A stretch of 64,000 nucleotides of DNA from Aquipuribacter nitratireducens (lineage in GTDB: Bacteria > Actinomycetota > Actinomycetes > Actinomycetales > JBBAYJ01), in contig NZ_JBBEOG010000004.1 in the NCBI RefSeq assembly GCF_037860835.1, positions 339,960-403,959 on the forward strand, in the 5' to 3' direction. The notes under the pieces were generated by a model, which was not told where the DNA came from, made no database searches, and worked only from the letters and a program-made list of their open reading frames with translations. Positions 47,665 through 56,916 of this stretch are shown here, one piece after another. How positions within the stretch are numbered: the first letter of the stretch is position 1; each line of letters opens with the position of its first letter. A program made the translations under genes and the position numbers.

Positions 47665-48264
47665 TCACCCCATGGTGCGGCGCATCTCCGCCGCGAGCGC
47701 GGGGTTGGCGTCGTCGAGGTGCGCGATGACGTTCTCCACGACCTCGGGCGCCTTGTTCTGGCTCAGCTTGGCTCGCGCCTCGAACCGCTCGACGCGGAGC
47801 CGGAACCCGACGGTGCCCTTCGCCATCCTGCGGGTGCCGGCCTCGTCCTCCCGTAACGAACGTCCGCCCGGGCGGTGCGCCTCGAAGTGGTCGGTGAGGG
47901 CGGAGAGGGCCGCGTAGTTCTCCTCGTCGTCGAGGACCTGCGGTGTGCCGTACAGGTGCGCGGTCACGTGGTTCCACGTCGGCACCACGTCGCCCGGCGG
48001 GTACCAGCTGGGCGACACGTAGTCGTGCGGGCCCTGGACGATGACGAGGACCTCGTGCTGCCCGAGCTCGTGGAGCTCGTCGTCCGGGCGCCCGACGTGG
48101 CTCACCAGCGCGATGCCCGGGGCCCCCTCGTCGAGCATCACGGGGTAGTGCGAGGCCACGAGCCCGCGGCTCGTCGCGGACACGACGGTCGCCCAGGGGT
48201 TGGCGCGGACCAGCTGCTTGACCTCGTCGGGCTCCGTCATGAGGTAGCGGGGGGTGTGGCGCAC
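47665..48264 (-). CDS. paiB: PaiB-type FMN-binding negative regulator
   Basis: A 199-aa split-barrel protein of the PaiB family: PDEVKQLVRANPWATVVS, ASHYPVML, ALVSHVGRPDDELHEL, VIVQGPHDYVSPSWYP, PTWNHVTAHLYG. In Bacillus, PaiB with PaiA lowers degradative enzyme and sporulation genes; the protein binds flavin or heme-like ligands. No paiA is adjacent. GTG at 48264 has TAGCCT 7 nt upstream. Confidence 0.5.
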   Translation of the reverse strand: MRHTPRYLMTEPDEVKQLVRANPWATVVSATSRGLVASHYPVMLDEGAPGIALVSHVGRPDDELHELGQHEVLVIVQGPHDYVSPSWYPPGDVVPTWNHVTAHLYGTPQVLDDEENYAALSALTDHFEAHRPGGRSLREDEAGTRRMAKGTVGFRLRVERFEARAKLSQNKAPEVVENVIAHLDDANPALAAEMRRTMG

Positions 48265-48271
48265 CCTCGGC

Positions 48272-48277
48272 AGGCTA
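48272..48277 (-). promoter_or_regulatory. -10 hexamer TAGCCT of the paiB-type gene
   Basis: Minus-strand TAGCCT ends 7 nt before the GTG at 48264. Confidence 0.5.
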
Positions 48278-48419
48278 CGGGCGCACGGGGGCAGTCCCCA
48301 ACGGTCGCGTCACGGCACGCCTCGTCGGCCGCGTCGACCTCCGATGGGGCTCAGCGAGGAGGAACGACGGGGCGTCCGGTACGACAGCGAGGTCTTCCCG
48401 GTCCGCCCTCGGTCTCCGC

Positions 48420-49193
48420 TCAGCCCCTCACCTGCGCGGTGTGGGTGAGCGTCATGAGGAGGAGGCCGCCGGCGAGGTTGCCGGCCCCGGCCAGGACGAC
48501 GTTGCGGAGGACGTCCGCGTACCCGACCGCACCGTCGAGCCACACCCCCATGAGGACGTGGAGCCCCGACACGACCACGTGGTCGAACGGTCCGAGGGCG
48601 AGGAAGAAGCCCACGGCGTAGGCGAGGGCGATGCGCGGACCGACCGAGTCCACGGCGTTGAGAAGGTACGACAGGAGCGTGAGGAGCGTCCCCGCGGCGA
48701 CCCCGCGGGTGAACGTGGCGAGGTCGCTCTTCGCGGCGATCTCCTCCGCCACGCGGTCGAGGGCGTCGTGGGCGCCCTCGGGCAGCGTGCCGTCGACGCT
48801 GAAGACGAAGGCCATCACCGCACCCCCGACGAAGTTCAGGACGAGGACGACACCCCACAGACGCAGGAGACGGAGCCACGTGCTCCTGCGCCGCGCGTCG
48901 ATCGCCTTCGCGACAGGGTCGAAGAAGTTCTCGGTGAAGAGCTCCGAGCGACCCACCACGAGGAACACGACGCCGATGGCGAAGGCGAGCGCACCGGCCA
49001 GCTTCGCCGGACCCTCGCCGAAGGCGGGGAGGACGAGCTCCTCGGCCATCCCGAGGGCGACGACGCCGAAGACGATCGTCACGCCGGCGATGAACCCGGT
49101 CGACGTCTCCTCCAGCAGCGACATCGAGAGCCGCCGCTCCCCCTCGCGCTCGGAGCGGGCGTAGATCTCTTTCGGGGACGGGGCGACGGACAT
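48420..49193 (-). CDS. formate/nitrite transporter family protein
   Basis: A 257-aa FNT-fold channel with six membrane segments. ETSTGFIAGVTIVFGVVALGM near residue 30, VVGRSELFTENFF (the conserved Asn-Phe loop), VVLVLNFVGGAVMAF and GNLAGGLLLMTL. A charged cytosolic N-terminus (SPKEIYARSEREGERRLS) places it in the YfdC-like branch rather than FocA or NirC; substrate uncertain. ATG at 49193 with GGTTGGGG upstream; TTG at 49199 is possible. Confidence 0.5.
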   Translation of the reverse strand: MSVAPSPKEIYARSEREGERRLSMSLLEETSTGFIAGVTIVFGVVALGMAEELVLPAFGEGPAKLAGALAFAIGVVFLVVGRSELFTENFFDPVAKAIDARRRSTWLRLLRLWGVVLVLNFVGGAVMAFVFSVDGTLPEGAHDALDRVAEEIAAKSDLATFTRGVAAGTLLTLLSYLLNAVDSVGPRIALAYAVGFFLALGPFDHVVVSGLHVLMGVWLDGAVGYADVLRNVVLAGAGNLAGGLLLMTLTHTAQVRG

Positions 49194-49354
49194 CCCCAAC
49201 CCCTACCCGGAGGTCACGGCCGCACGCCGCCGAGGTGTCGTCGCGGCAGGCGTGATCGTTCCGTGACCACGAGAACGAATCGCCGTCCCGCCCACGGGTA
49301 GGCGTGAGGGGCAGCACCCCTTGCGCCGTAGGACCACTCTCGGAGGTGGACGAC

Positions 49355-49870
49355 ATGTCACGGAACACGCAGCCAGGGACGACCGCGCACGACGACGACC
49401 TGCGGGTGGAGCACCGCGGAGCCACGGCGCCGGAGCGTCCTGCGGGCGACCCGTACGGTGCGCGCGACGAGCGCTACTACCGCGACGACTCCGAGACGGG
49501 GCTCACCCGCACGTTCAGCGGGATCAACGTCCTGCTCGGCATCTGGTTGGTCATCGCGCCGTGGGTCATCGGCTACGGGGACCAGACGAACGCGGTGTGG
49601 AACCACACCGTCATCGGCATCGCCGTGGCCGTGCTGGCCCTTGTGCGCGTCGCGGCCCCGCACACGGCCGCCGCGTTGAGCTGGGTCAACGTGGTCCTCG
49701 GCGCCTGGCTCATCGTCTCCCCGTTCGTCCTCGTGTACGAGGACGGCGGGCCGACCGTCGGGATCTACTGGAACGACATCCTCGTGGGCGCGGCCATCAT
49801 GGCGATGGGCATCATCAGCGCTCTCGCGACGCACAGCCGCGACGACGACGGGCACCGCGACCGCACCTGA
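49355..49870 (+). CDS. SPW-repeat membrane protein
   Basis: A 171-aa protein with a polar N-terminus (about 1-50) and four membrane helices in two SPW-type repeats: FSGINVLLGIWLVIAPWVIGY and LSWVNVVLGAWLIVSPFVLVY. The SPW motif family is common in actinobacteria and rhizobia; function unknown. CGGAGG lies 8 nt before the ATG. Confidence 0.5.
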   Translation: MSRNTQPGTTAHDDDLRVEHRGATAPERPAGDPYGARDERYYRDDSETGLTRTFSGINVLLGIWLVIAPWVIGYGDQTNAVWNHTVIGIAVAVLALVRVAAPHTAAALSWVNVVLGAWLIVSPFVLVYEDGGPTVGIYWNDILVGAAIMAMGIISALATHSRDDDGHRDRT

Positions 49871-49937
49871 CGCACTCCCTCGCGGACCCGGCTCCCACGC
49901 GTCACCCTGGGAGCCGGGGCCGCGGAGGGAGGGCACC

Positions 49938-51557
49938 GTGCACCGCTGGGGCGAGTGGGGCGACGGCTCTCGCGACGTGCCGTTGCCGAGCCGCCTGCCG
50001 GCCCTGCTGGCCGGGGAGGTCGGGGTCGGCGTCCCCCCGTTCGACGTCCCGCTCGATGACGTCGTCGCTGCGACGCGCACGAGCCGGCTCGCCGGGACCT
50101 CGCCGCCGGTCGCGTGGGCGCTCGACCCACTCGACCGCCTCCTGCACGCCCGCGGGCAGTCCTTCCCCGACCTCGTCGCCGTCCGTTCCGGCGACGTGGG
50201 CCCCGTGCCCGACGCCGTCGCCCGGCCGGGTGCCGCGGCGGAGGTCCGGGCGCTGCTGTCGTGGGCGGCGGCGCACGACGCCGTCGTCGTGCCGTGGGGC
50301 GGCGGCACGAGCGTCGTCGGTGGCGTCGACTGCCCGACGGGGGAGCGGCCGGTCGTCGTCGCCGACCTCGTCGGGCTGAGCGGAGTCCGCGACGTCGACC
50401 GGGTGTCGTCGCTGGCCACGGTGGGGGCCGGCGCGACCGGACCGGCCTGCGAGGCCGGGCTCCGCGAGCACGGGCTCGTCCTCGGGCACCGGCCGCAGTC
50501 CTTCGAGCACTCGACGGTCGGCGGGTGGGTCGCCACCCGCTCGAGCGGGCAGCAGTCCCTCGGCTTCGGACGCATCGAGGACCTCTTCGCCGGCGGTACG
50601 GTCGAGTCGCCGGTCGGCCCGCTCACGCTGCCGCCGTTCCCCGCGTCCGCCGCGGGACCGGACCTGCGGCACGCCGTCCTCGGCTCCGAGGGCAGGCTCG
50701 GGGTCCTCGTCGAGGCGGTCCTCCGGGTCCGGCCGCTGCCCGAGGTCGACGACGTCGTCGCGTGCTACCTGCCCGGCTGGGACGAGGGCGTCGCCGCCGT
50801 CCGGGCACTCGCGGCCGACCCGACCGGCACGGCCGGTCTCTCGATGCTGCGGCTCAGCACGCCCGCCGAGACCGCCGTGTCGTTCGCGCTCGCAGGAGCC
50901 GCCGGGCGCGCACTGCAGCAGGGGCTGCGCCTCGCGAGGCTGGGAGGGGCGCCGTGCCTGCTGCTCGCGGGCGTCACCGGCGACGCGACGACCGCCCGCC
51001 GGGTCCGCGCGCGCGTGCGCGACGCCGTGCGCCGCCACGCCGGCCGGGTCGTCGGCACCCGCCTCGGGCGGCGGTGGCAGCGCAGCCGCTACGACTCGCC
51101 GTACTGGCGGTCGCGGCTGTGGGAGCTCGGCTACGGCGTCGACACCGTCGAGACCGCCGCGGTCTGGTCGGCGGTCCCGGCGCTCGTCGCGGACCTCGAG
51201 CGGTCGGTCGCCGAGGCCGTCGCCGCGACCGGCGCTCGCGCGCACGTCGGCACGCACCTGTCGCACGTCTACCGCACGGGTTCGAGCGTGTACACGACAG
51301 CCGTCTTCCCCCTCGGGGCCTCCCGCGAGGCCACGCTGGAACGCTGGCGCGCGCTCAAGAGCGCGTCGCTCGCTGCGATCGCGCGCAGCGGCGGCACCGT
51401 GAGCCACCAGCACGGCGTCGGTCGCGACCACCGTGCGGCCGCGGTCGAGGAGAAGGGCCCGGTCGGGACGGCGGCGCTCGGGGCGCTCGTCGACGCGTTC
51501 GACCCCGACGGGGTCCTCGCGACCGGGAACCTCCTCCCGGGCCCGCCCGCGACGTAG
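49938..51557 (+). CDS. FAD-binding oxidase, alkyl-DHAP-synthase-like
   Basis: A 539-aa VAO-family flavoprotein. FAD domain: RPGAAAEVRALLSWAAAHDAVVVPWGGGTSVVGGVD; then LGHRPQSFEHSTVGGWVATRSSGQQSLGFGRIEDL, the signature of alkyldihydroxyacetone-phosphate-synthase-like proteins. C-terminal ISRSGGTVSHQHGVGRDH-type segment (AIARSGGTVSHQHGVGRDH) carries the HHG-like substrate site. Bacteria usually lack ether lipids of this type, so the natural substrate (a hydroxyacid or sugar acid) is unknown. GGAGGGAGG upstream of the GTG supports the start. Confidence 0.5.
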   Translation: MHRWGEWGDGSRDVPLPSRLPALLAGEVGVGVPPFDVPLDDVVAATRTSRLAGTSPPVAWALDPLDRLLHARGQSFPDLVAVRSGDVGPVPDAVARPGAAAEVRALLSWAAAHDAVVVPWGGGTSVVGGVDCPTGERPVVVADLVGLSGVRDVDRVSSLATVGAGATGPACEAGLREHGLVLGHRPQSFEHSTVGGWVATRSSGQQSLGFGRIEDLFAGGTVESPVGPLTLPPFPASAAGPDLRHAVLGSEGRLGVLVEAVLRVRPLPEVDDVVACYLPGWDEGVAAVRALAADPTGTAGLSMLRLSTPAETAVSFALAGAAGRALQQGLRLARLGGAPCLLLAGVTGDATTARRVRARVRDAVRRHAGRVVGTRLGRRWQRSRYDSPYWRSRLWELGYGVDTVETAAVWSAVPALVADLERSVAEAVAATGARAHVGTHLSHVYRTGSSVYTTAVFPLGASREATLERWRALKSASLAAIARSGGTVSHQHGVGRDHRAAAVEEKGPVGTAALGALVDAFDPDGVLATGNLLPGPPAT

Positions 51558-51637
51558 GTCTCGGGTCGCCGGCGCCCGCGCCGACCAGGCTGGACGGGCA
51601 GGTCCGTCCGGCCTGCACTGAGACCAGGAGGTGCGGC

Positions 51638-52528
51638 ATGTCGACCCGCCCGCTCACCCCGGTCCTGCTCGGCCTCGCCGGCGGGACCGCGGCGGTCACG
51701 CTCCTCGGGCCCTTCGGTGCCGGGCTGCTCCGGCCGCGGACGTCACCGTCGGGCGCCGCGCAGCTGCTCGGCGCGGACGTCGCCGGCCTGCTCGTCGTGG
51801 TGCCGCTGTGCGTCGTCGCGGCGGTGCTCGCGTGGCGGGAGCACCCCGTCGCGGCGCCGCTCGCGCTCGGCCCGTCCGGGTTCGCCGCGTACACGTTCAC
51901 CCAGTACGCGGTTGGTCAGGAGTGGCTCACGTACCCCGGCACCGTCGAACGCTTCGTCCCGCTCCTGCTCGGGCTCGTCGTGCTCGGCGGGACGGGCCTC
52001 GCGCTCGCCTGGACGGCCGCCGCGGACGTCCCGCCGGTCGGGCGGCGGCTCGAGCGGACGGTCGGCGCCACGCTCCTCGTGCTCGCCGTCTTCCTCGTCG
52101 TCGGGCTCCACCTCCCGACGTTGCTCGACGCCATGAGCCCCGTCCCGACCGGCAGCGAGTACCTCGCCACCCCGACGGCGTTCTGGCTCGTCAAGCTCAT
52201 GGACCTCGCGCTGCTCGTGCCGCTCGCCGTCGCCACGGGGGTGGGGCTGCTGCGGCACCGCGCATGGGCGCGGCGACCGATGTACGCGGTCCTCGGGACC
52301 TACACGCTCGTCGGGACGTCCGTCGTCGCGATGGCCGTCGTCATGCTCGTGCGGGACGTCGACGGCGCCTCCGTCCCGCTGGCACTCGGGCTGGCGCTGT
52401 TCACGAGCGTCTTCTGGGTGCTCACGGTGGCTGCTCTCCGGCCGCTCCGACGCCCTCGGGCGGCGCGCCGTCCGGTGTCCGGGGACGTGCTCCGTCTCCC
52501 AGCACCCGCCGGACGAACCCGTTCGTGA
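51638..52528 (+). CDS. integral membrane protein of unknown function, 296 aa
   Basis: Eight or so membrane helices: VLLGLAGGTAAVTLLGPFG, AGLLVVVPLCVVAAVLAW, FVPLLLGLVVLGGTGLALAW, TLLVLAVFLVVGLHLP, and MDLALLVPLAVATGVGLL. AGGAGG stands 6 nt before the ATG. No transporter or enzyme motif seen. The final 107 nt overlap the 3' end of the convergent FAD oxidase gene. Confidence 0.5.
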   Translation: MSTRPLTPVLLGLAGGTAAVTLLGPFGAGLLRPRTSPSGAAQLLGADVAGLLVVVPLCVVAAVLAWREHPVAAPLALGPSGFAAYTFTQYAVGQEWLTYPGTVERFVPLLLGLVVLGGTGLALAWTAAADVPPVGRRLERTVGATLLVLAVFLVVGLHLPTLLDAMSPVPTGSEYLATPTAFWLVKLMDLALLVPLAVATGVGLLRHRAWARRPMYAVLGTYTLVGTSVVAMAVVMLVRDVDGASVPLALGLALFTSVFWVLTVAALRPLRRPRAARRPVSGDVLRLPAPAGRTRS

Positions 52529-53966
52529 ACCGGCCGTCGGGGTCCAGCCGGCGGCGCACCTCCTGGAAGCGCGCGAACCGCTCACCGTGCATCCGGGCGA
52601 CGTCGGCCGCGTCGAGGCCCTCGCACCACTTGCCGAGGTGCACGCGCGCGTCGCTCGTGCGCACCCACTCCTCGACGTCGGCGAAGTAGTCGCCGACGGC
52701 ACCGGACTGGTTGGCGCACAGGCACAGCCACGCGCTGTCCCGCTCCACCGCGGCCCCCAGCAGCGACGCGTCGTGGCCCGCAGGGGTGAAGCGGACCTCG
52801 ACGAGGAGGAACGGCAGCCGCTGTCCCGCGTACCGGCGCTCGTAGAGGTCGAGGAGGTGGGCGAGGTCCTCCCACACCCGCTCCCGCGGGACGGCGACCT
52901 CGAGCTCCTGGTGGAGGTGGTACTGGCTGCGGCTGAATGCCTCGTGCGAGTGCAGCGCGAGGGTGGACGGCTTCTGCAGCCGCATCGTGGGGGTCGCGGT
53001 GCGGGGGAGCAGCCCCCAGTGGGCGGTCGCGTCGCCGAGCGTCGCGGCGGCGACCGCCGCCTTCGCCTCGTTGAGCGACTCCCGGAACGCTCCCAGGAAG
53101 GAGCGTGGCCGCTCGGTGCGCGTCCACGTGTGGACGTGGACGAGCGGGGTGAACGGGTAGGCGTAGAAGCTGACGTGCTCGTGCGCGGCGTCCAGCGCCT
53201 CGAGGTTCGCCGCCGCCCACTCCGACGTCTCCACGCGCGTGCCCTGCTGGAGCGTGAACGCCTCGACGCACTGGACGGTGGCACCCGTGATGATCCCGAC
53301 CGCGCCGATGCCCCCGACCGCGGCCCGGAACCGGTCGTCGTCGGGCCGCAGCCCGTCGTGGCGGGCGCCGGTGCCGTCGACGAGGTCGAGCGAGACGACG
53401 CAGTCGCTGAAGTGCGCCGGGCCGCGACCCGTCCCGTGCACGTCGGTCGAGAGGATCCCGCCGATGCTCTGCGCGTCGTGCGAGGCGAGCGTCGCGAAGG
53501 CGAGTCCCTCCCGTAGCAGCGCGGGAGTGAGGTCGCGCAGCCGCGTGCCCGCGCGGACCGTCACCCGGCGCGTGTCGCGGTCGATCCGCACGATGCCCGC
53601 GAGCCGGTCGAGCGACACCGTAGCGCCGTCGGTCGCGAGCCCGTCGTTGAACGAGTGCCCGGACCCGACCACGCGGACCGACGTGGCCGTCCGCACGACC
53701 TCCTGCAGCTCCTCGACGGTCGACGGCTGGTGCAGCACGGCGGTGTGACGTCGGTCGCCGGACCAGTTGCGGTACTCGCTACCCGCGACGCGGCCCTCGA
53801 GGGTGAGGCGCCGTCGCCTGCTCCACACGTAGCGGGTGGTGTTGACGACGGTGCTCGCGGCCGCACGGAGGAACCCGGGGTACACGATCGCGGTCCGTCC
53901 CACGGGTGCGAGGAGCGCGGTGGGCGCCCGCTGATACGGCGCGCGGCCGGACCCTTCGCGCGTCAT
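52422..53966 (-). CDS. D-arabinono-1,4-lactone oxidase-type FAD oxidoreductase
   Basis: A 514-aa VAO-family enzyme of the aldonolactone oxidase type. FAD domain: NWSGDRRHTAVLHQPSTVEELQEVV, RVVGSGHSFND, TVRAGTRLRDLTPALLREGLAF, and SIGGILSTDVHGTG; the ALO C-domain includes VEVRFTPAGHDASLL and HLGKWC. It probably oxidises a sugar lactone or sugar alcohol (gulono-, arabinono- or galactonolactone) with oxygen or another acceptor. ATG at 53966 has GGAGG 4 nt upstream. The C-terminal 35 residues, read across the opposite gene, are likely unconserved tail. Confidence 0.5.
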   Translation of the reverse strand: MTREGSGRAPYQRAPTALLAPVGRTAIVYPGFLRAAASTVVNTTRYVWSRRRRLTLEGRVAGSEYRNWSGDRRHTAVLHQPSTVEELQEVVRTATSVRVVGSGHSFNDGLATDGATVSLDRLAGIVRIDRDTRRVTVRAGTRLRDLTPALLREGLAFATLASHDAQSIGGILSTDVHGTGRGPAHFSDCVVSLDLVDGTGARHDGLRPDDDRFRAAVGGIGAVGIITGATVQCVEAFTLQQGTRVETSEWAAANLEALDAAHEHVSFYAYPFTPLVHVHTWTRTERPRSFLGAFRESLNEAKAAVAAATLGDATAHWGLLPRTATPTMRLQKPSTLALHSHEAFSRSQYHLHQELEVAVPRERVWEDLAHLLDLYERRYAGQRLPFLLVEVRFTPAGHDASLLGAAVERDSAWLCLCANQSGAVGDYFADVEEWVRTSDARVHLGKWCEGLDAADVARMHGERFARFQEVRRRLDPDGRFTNGFVRRVLGDGARPRTPDGAPPEGVGAAGEQPP

Positions 53967-54007
53967 CCTTCCTCCATGCCGCCCCGCGACCGCGTCCGCC
54001 CACCGCG

Positions 54008-55429
54008 GTGACGCGAGTCCGCCGCCCTCACCTCGGGGTGAGGGCGCGCGTCCTGCTCGCGGTCATGGTGACGGTCACCGTCGCGCTGCTCGGCTTCGTC
54101 CTCGTGCTCGAGCGGGTCCTCGTGTCCGCGGTCGACCGCCGGGTCGAGCAGGGGCTCACGCAGGAGGTGGCGGAGCTGCGACGGCTCGCCGAGGGCGTCG
54201 ACCCCGAGACCGCGCAGCCGTTCGCCGGCGACGTCGACCGCATCCTCGAGGTCTTCCTCGCCCGCAACATCCCCGCGGAGCGCGAGGTCTTCGTCACGAT
54301 CGTCGACGGCACCGTCCGCGACACCACCCGGCCCCTGCCGCTGCCGGCGACGGAGGTCGAACGGTGGTCGGGCCTGCTGGAGCCGGAACGCGACGCCATC
54401 GTCCTCGACGAGCGCCGCTACGAGTACCTCGTCGTGCCGCTGGTCGCCGACGGCGAGGCGCGCGCGACGTTCGCCGTCCTCTTCGACTACACCGGCGAAC
54501 GGCGCGAGATCACCCGTGCCATCCGCCGCGCGGAGGCCGTCGCGGCGCTGCTCCTGCTGGTGGCCGTCGCCGTCGGCTGGCTGGCGGCGGGCCGCGCGCT
54601 CGCACCCCTGCGGCTCCTCACCGCGACCGCGAAGGACGTCGAGAGCGCGACGGACCTGTCCCGCCGGCTGCCCGACCCGCGCGGCAGCGACGAGGTCGCG
54701 ACCCTCACCCGCACCTTCAACGGCATGCTCGACCGGCTCGAGCAGGCCTTCGCCGTGCAGCGGGACTTCGTGGCCGACGCCGGGCACGAGCTCCGCACCC
54801 CGCTCACGATCGTCCGGGGGCACCTCGAGCTGCTCGGCGACGACCCGGCAGAGCGGCGCGAGACCACGGCCCTCGTCATGGAGGAGCTCGACCGCATGTC
54901 GCGGATGGTCGACGACCTCCTCCTCCTCGCGAAGTCCGGCCGCCCGGACTTCCTCCAGCTGCGGGAGGTGGACGTCGGGGCCCTGCTGCGACGCGTCGCC
55001 GCCAAGGCCGAGGTGATGGGCGCGCGGCGCTGGGAGGTCGCCGCCCCGGACGGCACGGTCGTCGTCGCCGACGAGCAGCGGCTCACGCAGGCGCTCGTGC
55101 AGCTGGCGAGCAACGCCGTCGCCCACACCGACCCGGCGGACCGGATCACCTTCGGTGGTGCCGTCGCCGGCGGGCTGCTCCACCTGTGGGTCCTCGACGA
55201 GGGCGACGGCATCGGGGCCGGGGACCGGGAGCGGGTCTTCGACCGCTTCGCCCGCGCAGGCGGTGGCCCCGCGTCGCCGCGTCGGCGGGTCATGGGGGAG
55301 GGTGCGGGGCTGGGGCTGTCGATCGTCCGGGCGATCGCCGAGGCGCACGGCGGCACCGTCGAGCTCCTCAGCACGCCCGGGACCGGCTCGGCCTTCGTCC
55401 TCGTCCTGCCCGGTACGGCGCAGCGGTAG
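54008..55429 (+). CDS. sensor histidine kinase, orphan
   Basis: A 473-aa membrane kinase. Helix 1 (about residues 11-35), an extracytoplasmic sensor of about 140 residues, helix 2 near 180-198, HAMP, then HisKA with phospho-acceptor His260 in ADAGHELRTPLT and a HATPase with NAVAHTDP, LDEGDGIGAGDRERVFDRF and GAGLGLSIVRAIAEAHGG. No response regulator is next to it, which is unusual for this class. GTG at 54008 is a weak choice. Its TAG stop forms part of the promoter of the next gene. Confidence 0.5.
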   Translation: MTRVRRPHLGVRARVLLAVMVTVTVALLGFVLVLERVLVSAVDRRVEQGLTQEVAELRRLAEGVDPETAQPFAGDVDRILEVFLARNIPAEREVFVTIVDGTVRDTTRPLPLPATEVERWSGLLEPERDAIVLDERRYEYLVVPLVADGEARATFAVLFDYTGERREITRAIRRAEAVAALLLLVAVAVGWLAAGRALAPLRLLTATAKDVESATDLSRRLPDPRGSDEVATLTRTFNGMLDRLEQAFAVQRDFVADAGHELRTPLTIVRGHLELLGDDPAERRETTALVMEELDRMSRMVDDLLLLAKSGRPDFLQLREVDVGALLRRVAAKAEVMGARRWEVAAPDGTVVVADEQRLTQALVQLASNAVAHTDPADRITFGGAVAGGLLHLWVLDEGDGIGAGDRERVFDRFARAGGGPASPRRRVMGEGAGLGLSIVRAIAEAHGGTVELLSTPGTGSAFVLVLPGTAQR

Positions 55430-55432
55430 CGT
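55427..55432 (+). promoter_or_regulatory. -10 hexamer TAGCGT overlapping the kinase stop codon
   Basis: The TAG stop of the kinase begins TAGCGT, 6 nt before the ATG at 55439: same design as at 27713. Confidence 0.5.
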
Positions 55433-55438
55433 GCGCAG

Positions 55439-56878
55439 ATGTCGATCCCCACCGCCGCGTACTCGGTGCGGCTGCGCGTCCGACTCGACAACGTGCCGGG
55501 GACCCTCGGCCGGCTGTGCATCGCCGTCGGCGAGGCGGGCGGCAACATCATCGGCCTCGAGGGGTTCGAGGCGAAGGCGGCCCACCTCGACGAGGACCTC
55601 ATCGTCAACTGCCGCGACGCCGAGCACATGCAGGTCGTCCACGACGCCGTCCACGGCCTCGACGGCTGCGAGGTGCTCGAGTTCGAGGACAGGACCTTCG
55701 CGGCGCACCGCACCGGCAAGATCCGCGTCTCCTCGACGATGCAGCTGCGGGACATGCACGACCTGTCGATGGCGTACACGCCGGGCGTCGCGCGGGTGTG
55801 CTCGGCGATCGCCGAGGACGCTGACCTCGCGTTCACCCACACGATCAAGCACAACTCGGTCGCGGTCGTTTCCGACGGGACCGCCGTCCTCGGGCTCGGG
55901 GACATCGGACCCCGGGCCGCCATGCCGGTGATGGAGGGCAAGGCGCAGCTGTTCAAGGAGTTCGGCGGCATCGACGCCTACCCCGTCTGCCTCGACGTGC
56001 CGACCGGCGACGTCGACGCCATCGTCGAGACCGTCGAGCGGATCGCGCCCGGCTTCGGGGGGATCAACCTCGAGGACATCGCCGCGCCGCACTGCTTCGA
56101 GGTCGAGGAGCGGCTGCGGGCCTCCCTCGACATCCCCGTCTTCCACGACGACCAGCACGGCACCGCCGTCGTCGTGCTGGCGGCGCTGGAGAACGCCCTC
56201 CGCCTCGTCGGCAAGCGCCTGCCCGATCTGCGCGTCGCGATCCTCGGGGCCGGCGCGTCCGGCACCGCCATCGCCAAGATCATGATCGCGGCGGGCGTCG
56301 GGGACGTCGTCGGGGTCGACCGGCAGGGCGTCATCCACGCCGGTCGGGACGGGCTGTCGGGCGGCAAGCGCTGGTTCGCCGAGCACACCAACCGCTCCGG
56401 CGTTCGCGGCGGCATCGGCGACGCGCTGCGCGGCGCCGACGTGTTCGTGGGGGTGAGCGGGCCGGGGCTCGTGAGCGTCGACGACATCGCGGGCATGGGC
56501 CGCGACCCCGTCGTCTTCGCCCTCGCCAACCCGACGCCGGAGGTGCTGCCGTCGGAGGTCGGTCATCTCGCCGCGGTCATGGCGACCGGGCGCAGCGACT
56601 ACCCGAACCAGATCAACAACGTGCTGTGCTTCCCCGGCATCTTCCGCGGTGCGCTCGACGCCCACGCCTCGACGATCACCGAGGGCATGAAGGTGGCCGC
56701 GGCCCGGGCGATCGCCGACTGCGTCGACGAGAACGAGCTGCGCCCGGCGCACGTGATCCCGAGCGCTCTCGACCGCCGGGTCGGCTCGGCCGTCGGGCGG
56801 GCCGTCGCCACGGCCGCGGCGGCCGACGGGGTGTCGCGGATCCGGTCGAGCACCGGGGGCGTGACGATCAGCCGCTGA
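55439..56878 (+). CDS. NAD(P)-dependent malic enzyme with N-terminal ACT domain
   Basis: A 479-aa enzyme that decarboxylates malate to pyruvate. Residues about 5-85 form an ACT domain (SVRLRVRLDNVPGTLGRLCIAVGEAGGNI), a regulatory amino-acid-binding module. The catalytic part has MAYTPGVARVCSAIAED, GLGDIGPRAAMPVMEGKAQLFKEF (malic-enzyme signature), metal-site LEDIAAPHCFE and FHDDQHGTAVV, and the NAD-binding VAILGAGASGTAIAKIMI. With malate synthase it links C4 acids to pyruvate. Leaderless start from TAGCGT. Confidence 0.5.
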   Translation: MSIPTAAYSVRLRVRLDNVPGTLGRLCIAVGEAGGNIIGLEGFEAKAAHLDEDLIVNCRDAEHMQVVHDAVHGLDGCEVLEFEDRTFAAHRTGKIRVSSTMQLRDMHDLSMAYTPGVARVCSAIAEDADLAFTHTIKHNSVAVVSDGTAVLGLGDIGPRAAMPVMEGKAQLFKEFGGIDAYPVCLDVPTGDVDAIVETVERIAPGFGGINLEDIAAPHCFEVEERLRASLDIPVFHDDQHGTAVVVLAALENALRLVGKRLPDLRVAILGAGASGTAIAKIMIAAGVGDVVGVDRQGVIHAGRDGLSGGKRWFAEHTNRSGVRGGIGDALRGADVFVGVSGPGLVSVDDIAGMGRDPVVFALANPTPEVLPSEVGHLAAVMATGRSDYPNQINNVLCFPGIFRGALDAHASTITEGMKVAAARAIADCVDENELRPAHVIPSALDRRVGSAVGRAVATAAAADGVSRIRSSTGGVTISR

Positions 56879-56916
56879 CGCCGATGAGTTCCGCGGTGCC
56901 CGCCGGTCACCAGCGC

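Noticed and set aside
53963..56752. 929-codon open frame on the minus strand
   Set aside because: Antisense to the histidine kinase and malic enzyme; Asp/Arg/Val-rich shadow without motifs.
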